A stretch of 64,000 nt of DNA from Capra hircus (lineage: Eukaryota; Chordata; Mammalia; Artiodactyla; Bovidae): positions 39,228,036 through 39,292,035 of the forward strand of contig NC_030820.1 in NCBI RefSeq assembly GCF_001704415.2, written 5' to 3'. The notes under the pieces are model-generated. The model worked only from the letters and a program-made list of their open reading frames with translations. It searched no databases and was not told where the DNA came from. Shown here piece by piece: positions 31,501 through 43,903 of the stretch. The first letter of the stretch is position 1. Every line of letters starts with the position of its first letter. The position numbers and the translations under genes were made by a program.

Positions 31501-33866
31501 CAAGGGGTAGGCTGGGGGCACCCGTGGGTGGGTGCAGGAGTGGAGAGGCGACAGCAGGCTGGGCGGGAAGCACCTGCATGGAGAACTTTCTGGGCCCTTA
31601 GCTGGTGGCTCCCCTGTTCCAGGCTCAGGGCTCACTCTGGAGACGGTCCAAGGGCCTCGGTGACTAGCAGAGGGCCAGCCCCCAACAATGCAACCCCAGT
31701 AAGGGCACCTGGCAAGCACAAATGGAAAGTGAGTCTGTCCTTCTTCCCTTTCTGGAAAAAAAAAAAAAAGACACAACAGGCCCCTCTTGGGCAGCCAAAT
31801 GGGTACAAAGTAGGGATCATACCCTCCGCTAAAGTTCAGTCCCCCTAAAGCTCTGTGTGTCGGGCAAAGTGTGGGAGGCCCCTCCCAGCAGGGTGGGAGG
31901 CAGGGGGGCCCTACCACAGGGTAAGGACTGGAAGGGAGCTTTTGCAGGGACAGGACTCTGTGTTTCTAGAATCACCCGAGCGCCCCGAGACAGAAGCTTC
32001 ACCATCACCACGTAGAGGGCCTCTAGCAGGGACAGGGTCAGGGTCAGAGTCAGGAATGCTCTCCCTGGTTAGCAGGCATTGGGGACCAGGTGGAAAACAC
32101 AGCAACGGAAGCACAACTTCTCCCGGGCTCGAGGCCCTGGGGAAAGCCAATTTCCATGATGATGAAATTTGGGGCTAGCCGTGAATCCTAACAGAAGGAG
32201 AAGCAAAACCAATGCAGGAAGCCCTCCTCCAAGAGCGGGACAGGGTAACATCGGACAGTTTACAAAGCAAAGGAGACCCTGAGGGACAGAGCCAGCTGCG
32301 CCCCCTCCCGGGGAGCCCGGAGCCTCCTCTTGTTCCCTCTGCTGGGGCAGCCCCACCAGCCGGTGCGTCTCTGGTTGTCGGCGACTTTTCTTCTTTCACA
32401 GCCCAAGGTTCCTGAGATGCTACCGCCTAGTATGAGAGTCTGATCCGCAGCATTTTGGTGGGATTCCTCCTCAAGTTCAGAAGCCCGTGCAGGGAGACTC
32501 GCCGAGGACACTGGCAGAGCAGCAAGGTTCCCGAAGTCTGGGTTTGGGGGTTTGGGTGGAGAAGTGGGGGAGCCTCCTCCGTTTCCTCCTCCCCAAGAGG
32601 CACCATAGAGGGGAGTTCAGCCTGGTAGCCAGGGCCCTGGAAGGAAGCAGAAGGAGGCCCTTGTGGGCACAGGGTGGAGGGGGAGGGTGTGGCACATCCC
32701 CAGGAAGCGGGCTGGACCCCAGCCTGGTGCCACACGTGTGCAGGGACGTTTGCTGGATGAACCCACAGACCTCCCAGCCTTTGCTCTAGACCTTCCTGCA
32801 GCGCAAAAGGAGCTGTGAATCTTTTTGAAATTTATTGGGCCTTACATCCAATCCTCAAGTAAAGGAAGAGAAAAGGCACCATTAACACTGTGGGTGTGGG
32901 GCAAGGGCGACGGAGCAAACTGCCCCAGAATCAGTGAAAGAACAAGAAAAAAAGTCAGGGGCAGCTTGTGGCTCCGTCGTGTTATTATTTACATGGATTT
33001 ACATGTTGATACTTTACACCAGGCTTACAGCTCGATTATTCCCCAAGGGGTCTGAGACGGGAGGTCAGGACTAATTGAACAAGTCCAGAAGTGCCTACAG
33101 CTGTTGGGTCCCAGAGAGAAAAAGGAACGAAGCTGAAGCCTGCGCACGCCCCATCCCCAGGGCTGCTCCAGGAACCGAGGCGCCCGCTGCTGCAACACAC
33201 GGCCGTTGTTGCTGAGGTGGGTCCCCCCGGGCCCTGCTTCGAGGGAGGACCATTTCATCACCCTCCTAATAACCTATTTTTAAACCCCGCTGGGCTTTGC
33301 CCCAGCTTCCTCAAAAGCAGGCTCTCTAGCCTTCTCCCGACATGCTTCACTTCCGGGCTTTGGCCTGACATTTCTCTCATTACTGGCCTTTGAAATTAAT
33401 TTACATAAGTGGCCTTACTCACAGTCAGCATCTCCTTTCATTTTCGGACCTGACCTTCTTGTTTCTAGGGTCTGCCTCTGGAATCAATACCTGTGAACAC
33501 GCTTGGACCCGAGGAGACTGCCTACCCCAGGCTTGTTCCCCAAATGGCCTCCTTAAGATGTCCCAAGCCTGGCCTCTTCTGTCACCTCCTTCCAGTCCCA
33601 GGAAGGTCAGGCAGAGAGAGGAGTTGTGAGTCTCTCTTCTGCTGTTTTTGTCTTTGGAAACAGGCTGATTTTTGGTAAAAGCAGCATAGCTATGCTGTCA
33701 TCCAAAGTGGAGATGGCGCTGGTTACAGACATCACCCCAGGCCCCTGGAGGACGTCGGCGTGTGGTCCATCAGGGAGGGCAGCAGGGAGAACACCCCTCA
33801 CTCAATCCCAGATACAATTCCAGCTTGAACACCTTCACTTCAAATTGTATAAAATTTCACATCATT
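28591..33866. other. Intergenic sequence without recognised genes
   Basis: Five kilobases with an A-run at 28771-28785, G-rich patches near 31055-31075 and an A-run at 31757-31769, but no exon I can name. TTTATT words near 29458 and 29525 could be minus-strand poly(A) signals; they are also expected by chance. A CTCF-like word in minus orientation lies at 32295-32315. Many 60-196-codon open frames occur in GC-rich parts without recognisable domains. Confidence 0.35.
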
Positions 33867-33878
33867 AACTAGGAACCA

Positions 33879-34090
33879 GGGCTTCCCTCATAGCCCAGTT
33901 GGTAAAGAATCTGCCTGCAATGCAGGAGACCCAGGTTCGATCCCTGGGTTGGGAAGATCCCCCTGGAGAAGAAAATGGCAACCCATTCCAGTATTCTTGC
34001 CTGGAGAATCCTCATGGACAGAGAAGCCTGGCAGGTTATAGTCCATGGGGTCACGGCAGTTGGACACAACTTAGTGACTAAACCACCATC
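33879..34090 (+). mobile_element. Bov-tA SINE with target-site duplication
   Basis: Complete head, body and end (GTTGGACACAACTTAGTGAC). Perfect 12-bp duplications AACTAGGAACCA at 33867-33878 and 34091-34102. Confidence 0.95.
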
Positions 34091-34102
34091 AACTAGGAAC
34101 CA

Positions 34103-36705
34103 ACCCCACCCGCTCTGAATTCAGATCTACTGGGAGAGGGAAGCAAGGGGGAAAAAAAGCAAGTAAATGCAAGGGATAAAGTGATGTTCAAAGATGTGAT
34201 ATCAGGTGTGAGTATTGCTGGATCAGAAGGGAAATATTTACTCCCCCACCCCAGCCAGGAAGGCCCGGGGGGCTGGCCCTCGCAGTCCTGCACTGCAGCA
34301 TGGCAGGTGGGCAGGGCAATGCCAACTTGGACCAGCATGAAGCTCTCACTACAAAGTGGCCTTCGGGCATCTCAGGGCAGTGACCCCACCACTGGTGCCC
34401 CAGGAAGGTCATGCCGGACCAGGAGACCGCACCACACGTCCCCTGCATCCCTCCGGTCCCCACCTTGCCCTTGGCATGTCCCTGGCCTGTGCTGGCTCCC
34501 ACCATGCCCAATGCACCCCATGACTGATGAGGAGGTGGCCACCACAGACGGAGCAGGCTGGCCACAAAGGGGGGTGATCCCTTTCCTGGCTGCTGACAGC
34601 CGCTGCCTCTGCCCGGCCTTTCCTCGTGCTAGAAGACAGTGTCCAAAGGACCCTGGAGCCCCACTTGGCCACCTTAGGAGATACGGGGTCCCAGGAAAAA
34701 AAGCTTTTGTGTGAATCCCCATGACTAGGGAGGAGTATATACTGTTCTGCCTGGCTGACATGGGCTTTGTGGCTCGTGGCACCTTGGGGGCTGGCACCAG
34801 TGAGCCCAGGTTGGGACAATTCTGTGGCTGGAGGGCCAAGAAAAAGCAGCTGGGTTGGAGGGTCAGCTCCCTGTGCAGTGGGCCTGCCAGGGGGAGGAGG
34901 GCAGTGCTTGGGATAAACTCAAAAATCCAGACCCTCACCTCCCTGTTCACATCGACCCAGAAGGGAGGGTGTCTGTGCCCAGGTTCCCTTGGGGGATGTG
35001 GTTGATAAATGACAGCTCGCTCTCTGACCCACCCATCCATATCGTCATGACCCTCAGGTTCATGGTCACCCTCAGCATCGGGTCTCCGACCCGTGACTCC
35101 ACGAGGAGGTACAGCCTGGGCCATCCCAAGAGGCTCTGCTGCGAGGTGCCCGCTGTCCATCAGGGTACTGGGCAGGGCCCAGACCCCAGACCCAGGCCAA
35201 AAGAGGAGGCCCGTGGAGGTCACACCTGCCATGGCCAGCCTGCCCTCTGGGTCCTAAACCACAGTGATGCCAGGGTTCCCTGCCCTCTGTGCCCCGCAGC
35301 TTTTGTCTGCTCTTCCTCTCCCAGCTGTTCCATTCAGCAGCCCCAGGACGACCTGCCCTCCCCAGCCCAGGCCCCCAAGGCCCCATTAAGGCCAGCGGTC
35401 AAAGGCCAGCCCGCACGTGCTGCATCTTATCGGCTCATCTCAAGACCCCCGTTCCTCCAGGCTTGGCAACAAAAAAAAAGGGGCGGCCCCGGGCCTACTG
35501 GCTCCCTGAGGCCCCCTGCACACAAAAGGGCGGGCGACAAAGACATTTTCTGGGATGGCAGGTGTTGGTGTCGGATTCCACCCGGAGCATGGGAGGCCGG
35601 AGAAAGGCTGGGGTGGGTTTCCTGGGCAGGCGGGCAGTGCAGACACGCAGGACAGAGCCCCTCAGGGCTGAGGGGGAGGCGGCAGGAACCCCTAGCCCCG
35701 GAGGGAGGTGAGTCAGTGAGTGAACTCTTCCCCACTCCCCCAAGAGCAGGGTGCTGGGCAACTCCACTGACGTGTCAGTTCAAACACTTGTTCTTTGAAC
35801 TTACCTTGTTCAAACACTGCAGCGAGATCTTCACGTATTTTAATCTGAAGGGAAAGAACATAAAATGGAGTGAATACAGGCCCCGCACACGCACAGCCCA
35901 ACTCGATAATGAACACGGTGCTAAAAATACATCTGTTCCTGGGCTGTCTGAGTGTTCCTGCAGCTTCCGAGATCATTACCAACTGAAAATTCACCTGAAA
36001 TTCCACTTGGCAGGACAAAATTCTGGCTGCCATCACCGGTACAGGTGTGAAACGAAGGCGACGTTAGCTTTCCCAGGATGTGTGACAGTTTCTGTGGGAG
36101 CCCTGTAGACACCTTCTGACCCAGCGCGTGCGGGACGGCCTTTGACTGCTGGCCTTAACGGGGCCTTGGGGGGTCTCGATGTCCTGTTCCTGCTGCACGA
36201 GGGTCCCTCATGTTTTGTCTTAGGTATAGTTAAAGCTAAGAATTTTCAAGACACGCATTTGGAATTCTCTGGAGGCCCTGAAAAAATAACTAATGCCCAC
36301 TAACTGTATAAGTTCACACGTCTCTAAGTTTCATTTTACAGGGTTTTGAGGGGAACACAGTGTGTTAATGCGGTACAGGCGTCACCTTCCATGTCACATT
36401 CGCCAGGGAGGAAGAGTGAGGTGTACTGTGCAGAGGGCAGCTTCAAAGGGGACCCTTCAGAGCCAAAACTGGACTCTCACTCGCAGAGCAGCAGGACCCC
36501 AGTAGTCCTGTCGGACCCCAGAGAGGCTCTGAGCTCCCCCGCGTGGATGGTTTTTCTCAACCACTCACTCCTCCACGGCCATCTTATTTCCCACGTGGTT
36601 TGCCTTAGCAAATGCAACGGCCTCTTTCTGAGTCAGGCGACAGCTCCTCACCCCGACCCCCGCAACACTCCTAGTTCAGTGTCACGAGACCACCATCACT
36701 TTGCC
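34103..36705. other. GC-rich intergenic sequence with a long open frame
   Basis: Contains a plus-strand frame of 417 codons (34855-36108) with no in-frame stop and no domain I recognise. No repeat identified. See the finding for this frame. Confidence 0.35.
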
Positions 36706-37171
36706 AACAAAGGTCTGTCTAGTCTGAGCTATGGTTTTTCCATAGCTCAGATGTAAGAGATGTGTGCAGATGTGAGAGTTGGACCATAAAGAAGGCCAAG
36801 TGCCGAAGAATTGATGCTTTCAAATTGTGGTGCTGCAGAAGACTCTTGAGAGTCCCTTGGACAGCAAGGAGCTCAAACCAGTCAATTCTAAAAAATCAAC
36901 CCTGAAGATTCACTGGAAGGACTGATGCTGAAGATGAAGCTCCAATACTTTGGCCACCTGATGCAAAGAGCCGACTCATTGGAAAAGACCCTGATGCTGG
37001 GAAAGATTGAGGACAGGAGAAGGGGGTGACAGAGGATGAGATGGTTGGATGATATCACTGACTCAATGGACATGAATTTGAGCAGTCTCTGGGAGATGGT
37101 TAAAGACAGGGAAGCCTGGCATGCTGCAGTCCATGGGGTTGCAAAGACTTGGATACGACTGAGCAATTGAA
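36706..37171 (+). mobile_element. BovB LINE fragment
   Basis: AAAGGTCTGTCTAGT at the left, GAATTGATGCTTTCAAATTG, CCAATACTTTGGCCACCTGA, GATGCTGGGAAAGATTGAGG and the ACTGAGCAATTGAA end. The interior is disrupted by an 11-bp inverted repeat at 36724-36750. Confidence 0.92.
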
Positions 37172-39884
37172 AAACAAGCAACCCACCATCAAATCTGGAC
37201 AAAGGACTTTTCTATCAGTGACACGGACTCATGTCTGCCTGACCACTGTGGTGAACCTGGATAGTCTGCTGGCCTCGCCTGCAAGGCTGGGGCAGTGACC
37301 TCAGCCAAGTTCTAAGACGGATGCCGCTGGAGGAGGGACCAGTGACAGATCTCAGGTGGGGCTTTCTGGAAGGAATGTGGGTTTCTCTGAAGCCTTATTT
37401 TCCAATCTCTCAATGAAACTTCACTCCCCTATACCCGCTAAAGTTGCGCGGGGTTGGGAACTTCAGGATAGAGAACAATCGTGACGATGCACTAGACTTG
37501 TCTGTCTTCCTTGATTTCCAGACACTGAACCGCTGTCTTTACGTGGAAAGTGAGCTCTAGCGGCACAGGGAGTTCTCGGGCAGTGTTGACTCTTGGTGCT
37601 GGACTGTTCCGCTTTCTGTGTGGGACCTCTAAACACTGCAACGATCTAGACTGCCCCTTTTCCTTGCAATGCACTGCGAGCTCCCGGAAGGTGGCGGTTG
37701 CGGAACATCTCCGTGAGTCTTCCTCCAGCCGAGGGGCTCAGCTTCCGCGCTGTCGATCCTCTCCACTGTGAGCAAAGGGTCTCCCCATGAAGGGGCTCCA
37801 TGGCCCCCTCCCCTGCAGCCCCTAGGCGCTGGCAATGCTGGGCGTACAGGCACCCGATTGGTGGGACTGAGCAAACAGATGGTGTGGCTGACAATGGAGG
37901 GCTTGTTTGTAATTGCTGATGAGGACGGACGGCCCTTCTCCCGGTGCGTCCTCACAGGCAGCCGGGTGTGCTGTGCTGGACCAGACAGAAAATCTCAGGG
38001 ACTGCCAATCCACTGGCGAGTTAAGGAGATGCAGAGACAGCGGCAGTTGGGGGCTGCCATAATTATTCCATGGGGCTCAAGTGTCACTCGCCCTGACACA
38101 CAGACAGTGCTCCTGGAGGGCGGGGACCCCCTGCATGGAGCAGAGCAGTAGGCTGTCAGCTTCCTGACGCCTCCCCAGGGTGGGTCAGCATGAGATACCG
38201 ACTAACCTGGGCAGTATTGGACGCACCAGGAGACCACGGTGCTCGGAGCTGTGTGATGCCCAGGGACACGGGAGACATGAAGTCTAACCATGTCATTATC
38301 TCATTGGCTGGGCACCTGGTGTGTCCCAGGACATGTTCTAGGCTCCGGGTGACAGATGAAACCCCTGCCTTTGGAGGTTTTTGGGGGAGGAGTTAATGGC
38401 GTGCTGTTGGGGGACAAAGATGTCTTATTCTCTATTTGTACAAAGCCCAGATGTCAGCATGGAAAATATACAGGTAGACCATGTATCTGTGGTGTTTTGG
38501 GGGAAAGGACAAATTAGGAAATAAAAACGCGGGGCAAGAAGGATAAAAGGTCGAGAAGCACTGATTGTATGGTTAATATGCATGTTAAGTCCGGAGTCTC
38601 CTTACAGGTGAATGGTGTTGTCAGTGGGGAGTTGGCCCCACTCACGACTGAGAGCAGCTGAGAGAGACCCCCTGGGGAGAACTGGAGGGTATGGCATGAC
38701 CTAAGGGGCACGGGGGTAACTCGGGACACCAATGGGCCACGTGCGGCCACTCAGCGGCTCAGACACCCCCAAGGTGGCTTTTAGAGAAGGACATCCTACT
38801 TCTCAGGTCTCCTATGACTCCTCTGACACCTGGATAATATCCACCAGGACTTCCAGGGACGAGGAGATCACCAACTTGGTTGGCGCCTCGTGGAGGCTTT
38901 TCAAGAGCCGGTGGGCCTTTTCATGGCCTGTTTTCTCTGGCTGCGCTCACTGGCAGAGCAGAAGAGCAAAGATTTGCACCAAGCGTCTTATCTCTGAGGC
39001 AAGGCTGCTGTCCAGGACTGCCCCCTGGGACATGCGCTGAGAAGGGTCAGACAAGAAAAGTGGCTGCTCTCCCTGGGTCCTAGTTACTGGGCAGTCAGTG
39101 TGGGAGACGATTAGCTGGTTCAGGATAATTAGGGAAGGGAATGGTTCTGGGAGCTGGCATGCTGAGGGACAGAAAGCAGTGGGCTGGCGTTCTGGCTTCG
39201 GGTGAGAGCTAAATATCCTTGAGGCAGGAAGGTGGGCTGAGCGGGAGATCAGAGGGCTGTTTGGGCTATTCAGACCCCTTGGAATGGCTCTGAGGATGTG
39301 AACAGGTGCAGCAGTGGACGGGGTGAGCCTACACTCTCAACACTGGCAACCCCAGACCAGTGGGCACTAGCCAGCCTAATTACCATCTCCAAATGGCCCG
39401 AGGAAGGTGTCCAGAATTTCCCATCCGGCCGCAGGGGCTGGGTCCTGGCCCCAGCCCTGGCTCTGGCTCTGGACTGGGCTTCTGCTTTGCAGTCGTTGGT
39501 CTAGCCCATCAGCTTCGGTTCCGAAGCACGAAACTAGGACAGCTGCAGTGAAAGACGGGCGGGCAGAGAGAGGGCATGCCCGGTGAGTCCGCCCACCTGT
39601 GCAGGGACTCGGCCAGCAGGTGGAACATTTTCGAAAACACTTGTCCGGCATTTTTCTCTTTCCCTTGCATGACTATAATGTATTCTTACGCATCTATGGC
39701 TGAATTTAGCTAAATTGAACATTGAACATTAATGTCTTGTTAGGCCGTGGTGGAGAAAGATGCTTCCAGACCCGCTTACCGTCTCATAGGACGTGAACAC
39801 AGTGATCTCAGTTACATCCCAGCCATGGAGAGAGTGTTCATTTTACCAGTCTGAATGATTCACATCTCCAAATAGAAAATCAGT
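37172..39884. other. Intergenic sequence
   Basis: Mixed-composition DNA without recognised exons or repeats. The open frames present (up to 127 codons) show no domain. Confidence 0.35.
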
Positions 39885-40270
39885 ACAGAAATGTTTATAG
39901 CAGCCATACTCATAATAGCTGAAAGATGGAAACAGTCCCAAATGCCCACCACCTGATGAATGGAAACAAAGCGTTGTCTGCCCTTACAGTGGAATGTTAT
40001 TTGGCGATACAAACAAGCGAAATATGGATACAGGTTACAACACAGATGACCCTTGAGGAGGTGCTAAGTGCAAGAAGCCAGTCAGCAAAGATCACGTATC
40101 ATCTGACTCCATTTATACGAGACGTTCAGAACAGGCAGGTCCAGAGAGACAGGAAGAGACTGGTGGTTGCTTAGGGCTGGGAGGTAGGATGAGGATGGAC
40201 TGCTAGTGGAATTTAGGTTTTTGTTTTTCAGGAGGGATTTTTAAGAAGTCTCTAAAATTAGATTGTGGGG
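39885..40270 (+). mobile_element. Old L1 fragment
   Basis: TTTATAGCAGCCATACTCATA, CCCAAATGCCCACCACCTGA, GATACAGGTTACAACACAGA and TGCTTAGGGCTGGGAGGTAG match an old L1 3' region. Confidence 0.6.
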
Positions 40271-40295
40271 ATGGTTGCACAGCTTTGCAAATATA

Positions 40296-40413
40296 GGAAA
40301 TGGCAACCTACTCTAGTATTCTTGCCTGGAAAATTCCATGGACAGAGGAGCCTGGTGGGCTACAGTCCATAGAGATGCAAAGAGCTGGGCACTATTGAGT
40401 GGCTGAGCTTTTC
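40296..40413 (+). mobile_element. Bov-A SINE fragment
   Basis: AGGAAATGGCAACCTACTCTA through GCAAAGAGCTGGGCACTATTG; a single Bov-A unit without tRNA head, abutting the L1. Confidence 0.85.
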
Positions 40414-41680
40414 AGAAGTTTATTTCCTGGTTATCATTCATATATGCTTCTGGAAAAGGAGAGTATAAAATATTCATTCTTTTCACCATCCGCAGACTTC
40501 AGTGCTACTAAGAGAGGTCCCATTTGGCCTCTGCTTTGGTTGCTGCTTAACAGAAATTCAGGCAAAACCATCAAGGCTTCCAGGAGCCTACCCTGGCAGC
40601 TGCAATTGTCTGTGTTCCACCTTCTAGAACCTTCTGAACATGAGGCTCCACTCACAGCTCACAAGGCATGTGAACCTGAAGAGTCAGGAGCTCTGGATTC
40701 TCCCAAAACAACGTCTCAAGGTTATTTTGAATAAGCTTCAAGAGTCCCTTCCAAAAACTGTTTGGGAGAAACATTCTTGGTATTTTCAGGCCAACTCTTG
40801 GCAACTCCTGTGTGTCCCTGGGCCATAATTAACACGGAGGCAGGGGCAGGATGCCACTCACACTTAAAACCCTGCAGGACTGAGAACCCAGGGCAAACCT
40901 AAGGCAGCATTTCACAGAAAGAGCGGCAGCTTCGAGTTCTTCCAAAGGAACCGATTAAACATCATGTCGATATTTTGAACAGTCTCAGGTCCTGCCTTTT
41001 CTGAGGAACATGGGACCAGCCTCCACGCTTGCGCGGGGCAGGAGGGTCCCCGTGCTGGCAGCTCTGAGGGGTGGGGTCTTCCTCTCTGCATCTCACTCTC
41101 TCACCCACGCCTCTGAGAGTCCCCATCTCAGCTAGCTTGGGAGAGTCATAGACTGATGGGCAGGACACTTAGTGGGACAACTAGCACACATCAGGCCACG
41201 TTTCCATCCTTTCCCAGCTCACGAAGCAAACGCTATGGCCTGGCTCAAGGAAACCACAGCCCAGCTGACCCAGACCACTGGCTACATGTCATTTTTGCCC
41301 CTTGATAAATTTTTTTTCACAGGTAGCTGTGGTTTGGAGCTGACTAATCTGGGTTTATGAAAAATAAGACAATGTTGGTGATTCCTGAGTATCTGCTCCC
41401 CGAGGAGATGTGAAGCTCTGAGAGGGACAAGGAGAGACAGAACGCAAGGTGTCAGAGCCCCTCATCCTCCCCTGAAATGCCCAGTACATCCTGCTCGGGG
41501 ATAGATCCCCAGGGAAGGCGGGGCTGGAGCAGCGATGGGGACATCTGACAGGCGGCACTGTCATTTTCCATCAGATCAGGTGGAGCAGATGCTCATCACA
41601 TCCATCTCTTCCCTCTTCTAGAGCTGACACCAGGAGAGTAAGAGTTTTAGAGGGAAAAAGGGTGAGTAAACATGAAGCAA
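40414..41680. other. Intergenic sequence
   Basis: Non-repetitive; no supported gene. An acceptor-like site at about 41348 on the minus strand (CATAAACCCAG before ATTAG) is an alternative RALGAPA2 terminal-exon candidate. Confidence 0.35.
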
Positions 41681-42012
41681 GTTCAGTTCAGTTGCTCAGT
41701 TGTGTCCAGCTCTTTGCAACCCCATGGACTGCAGCACGCCAGGCCTCCCTGTCCATCAGCAACTCCCCGAGCTTGCTCAAACTCATGTCCATCGAGTCGC
41801 TGATGCCATCCAACCATCTCATCCTCTGTCGTCCCCTTCTCCTCCTGCCTTCAGTCTTTCCTAGCATCAGGGTCTTTTCCAGCGAGTCAGTTCTTCGCAT
41901 CAGGTGGCCTAAGTATTGGAGTTTCAGCTTCAGCATCAGTCCTTCCAATGAATATTCAGGACTGATTTCCTTCAGGATGGACTGGTTGGATCTCCTTGCA
42001 GTCCAAGGGACA
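41681..42012 (-). mobile_element. BovB LINE 3' fragment
   Basis: Reverse copy from AGTTCAGTTCAGTTGCTCAG to TCCCTTGGACTGCAAGGAGA (minus strand). Its reverse frame keeps about 110 residues of the polyprotein end in one open frame. Confidence 0.92.
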
Positions 42013-42712
42013 AAAGGTGGCGCAAAACAGGGCGACTGAAAATTCTCTTTAAAACCCTCCATACCACTCAGGAAAGCCCCCAACCAAGTTTCAGTTTCCC
42101 TGCCTGCGTTGTCACCGGGCTCCGGCGGCCCCGCCTCCCCTACACCTGGTCAGGGTCCTGCTGCTCTTCATGGCTCCACTTTCACTGCGAGGACAGGAGT
42201 GGCCAGGGAGGATGAGACCCAATTACGGGTGTTTGTTCTGCCTCTTGCATCAGGCCCCCCCACACATCTGTGTCCTGGAGACATACCTGGACCCCTTAAA
42301 GCAACAGTCAGACTTCTGCCTGCCTGCACTGCTATCTTACTCCTGTTGCATATAAGAAAGAAAGTGCTATGTCATTCTTTAAAGAAATTACGGCCAAATA
42401 TAGATATAAGAAACTCACACACACAGGACAAAGCTTTCCCTCCCTAGGCTGAGAAAAATCAAGGAGTAAGGGAGATAAGTTAGAGGAAGCTGGACCAAGT
42501 CGCCTTTGTGAGACACAGTGCTTCTCAACAACTGCTTACTTTTTGAAAGGAAGTCCCGTCTCCAGGCCACACCACAGACAAAAACCCCCAAGTCTTTGGT
42601 GGAGGGACTTGCGGCATCTGGGGAGTGACCCAGGGCACAGCTGAGCCAGCACCACCAGGTTCTGGCAAATGGATTATGGGTCAAAAACCCTCCTATGAAT
42701 GCTTTAACATGT
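42013..42712. other. Intergenic sequence
   Basis: Nothing supportable. Confidence 0.35.
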
Positions 42713-42723
42713 TTCCAAGAGGA

Positions 42724-43020
42724 GGTGTGCGTGCTCAGTCGTGTTCGACCCTTTACACCCTAGATATGGCTTCTCTTTTGATGCCTTCCAAATGTTTGTT
42801 GTGTGGGTGGTTGTTCTTTAGCTGCTCAGTTGTGTCCTACTCTTTTATGACCCCATGGACTATAGTCTGTCAGGCTCCTCTGCCCATGGGATTTCCCAGG
42901 CAAGGATACTAGAGTGGGTTGCCATTTCCTTCTCCAGGGGATCTACCTATCCCATGGATGAAACCCGAGTTTCCTACATTGGCAGGCGGGTTCTTTACCA
43001 CTGAACCACCTGGGAAGCCC
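42724..43020 (-). mobile_element. Composite Bov-tA insertion with target-site duplication
   Basis: 42812-43020 is a reverse Bov-tA; 42724-42768 is a second Bov-A end (GTGCGTGCTCAGTCGTGTTC), with unrelated DNA between. Perfect 11-bp duplications TTCCAAGAGGA at 42713-42723 and 43021-43031 flank the whole, so it probably inserted as one unit. Confidence 0.88.
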
Positions 43021-43293
43021 TTCCAAGAGGATACATTTTGAGTTTTTAAAAGAAATGTCATATGCACAGGGGTTAGGCTGAACCGGTGACATTAGAGGGA
43101 GGGTGGAATTGGGTATAGGTTGGGGGGGCGGTGACAGCTGGTGCAGGGCGATCAGTGGTTCTTAGGCCAGTTGCCAACGCCACCCAGATGCAGCCCAGAG
43201 CATGTGCGGGCAGAGTGGGTGCCTCCAAGCCCTTGAATGGATGGTGACATCAGATAACTTGTGTTTGAGGGCCACTGTGGATGACCTGTGGAG

Positions 43294-43558
43294 TAGGAAA
43301 TGGCAACCCACTCCAGTATTCTTACCTGGCGAATCCCATGGATTGAGAAGCCTACAGCCCATGGGGTTGCTAAGAGTCAGACAGGACTGAGCAACTTCAC
43401 TTTCACTTTTCACTTTCATTCATTGGAGAAGGAAATGGCAACCCACTCCAGTATTCTTGTCTGGAGAATCCCAGGGACAGAGGAGCCTGTTGGGCTGCCG
43501 TCTCTGGGGTCGCACAGAGTCGGACACGACTGATGCAACTTGGCAGCAGCAGCAGTGG
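43294..43558 (+). mobile_element. Bov-A2 SINE (dimer)
   Basis: Two head-to-tail Bov-A units, each with AGGAAATGGCAACCCACTCC, joined by TTCACTTTCACTTTTCACTTT. The tail is AGCAGCAGCAG, as in the copy at 60663. Confidence 0.92.
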
Positions 43559-43903
43559 ATGGCCTGAGCAGAGTTCTGGGCTGTCATCCTGGCCTCCAGA
43601 GTGGGACCATCCTCATAGGCGGGGCAACCGGCCAGCATCCCACGGGTGGCAGCCCAGTTTGCAGCCCCTCTTCCATGAGACAGGCCAACACAAGCAGAAG
43701 GGACTCCAGGAGGAGAGGAGACACTGGGAGGCACAGGGCAAAGTGAGAAAAAACCCAGACGGGCAGGGTGGTGAGCAGAGCACTCAGGAACACCTGTGGA
43801 GGTCTCCAGAAGTGTCCTCAGCCCCTTACACATACTGACTCATTGGGCCTTTACCAGTGCCTTTTAGTGGGAACTATCGGGGCTCTACTCAGAAGATATG
43901 CCA
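43559..43903. other. Intergenic sequence
   Basis: Unannotated stretch between Bov-A2 and BovB; no exon recognised. Confidence 0.35.

Noticed and set aside
31327..31917. 196-codon minus-strand ORF
   Set aside because: Proline-rich translation of GC-rich intergenic DNA, crossing an A-run; no domain or splice support.
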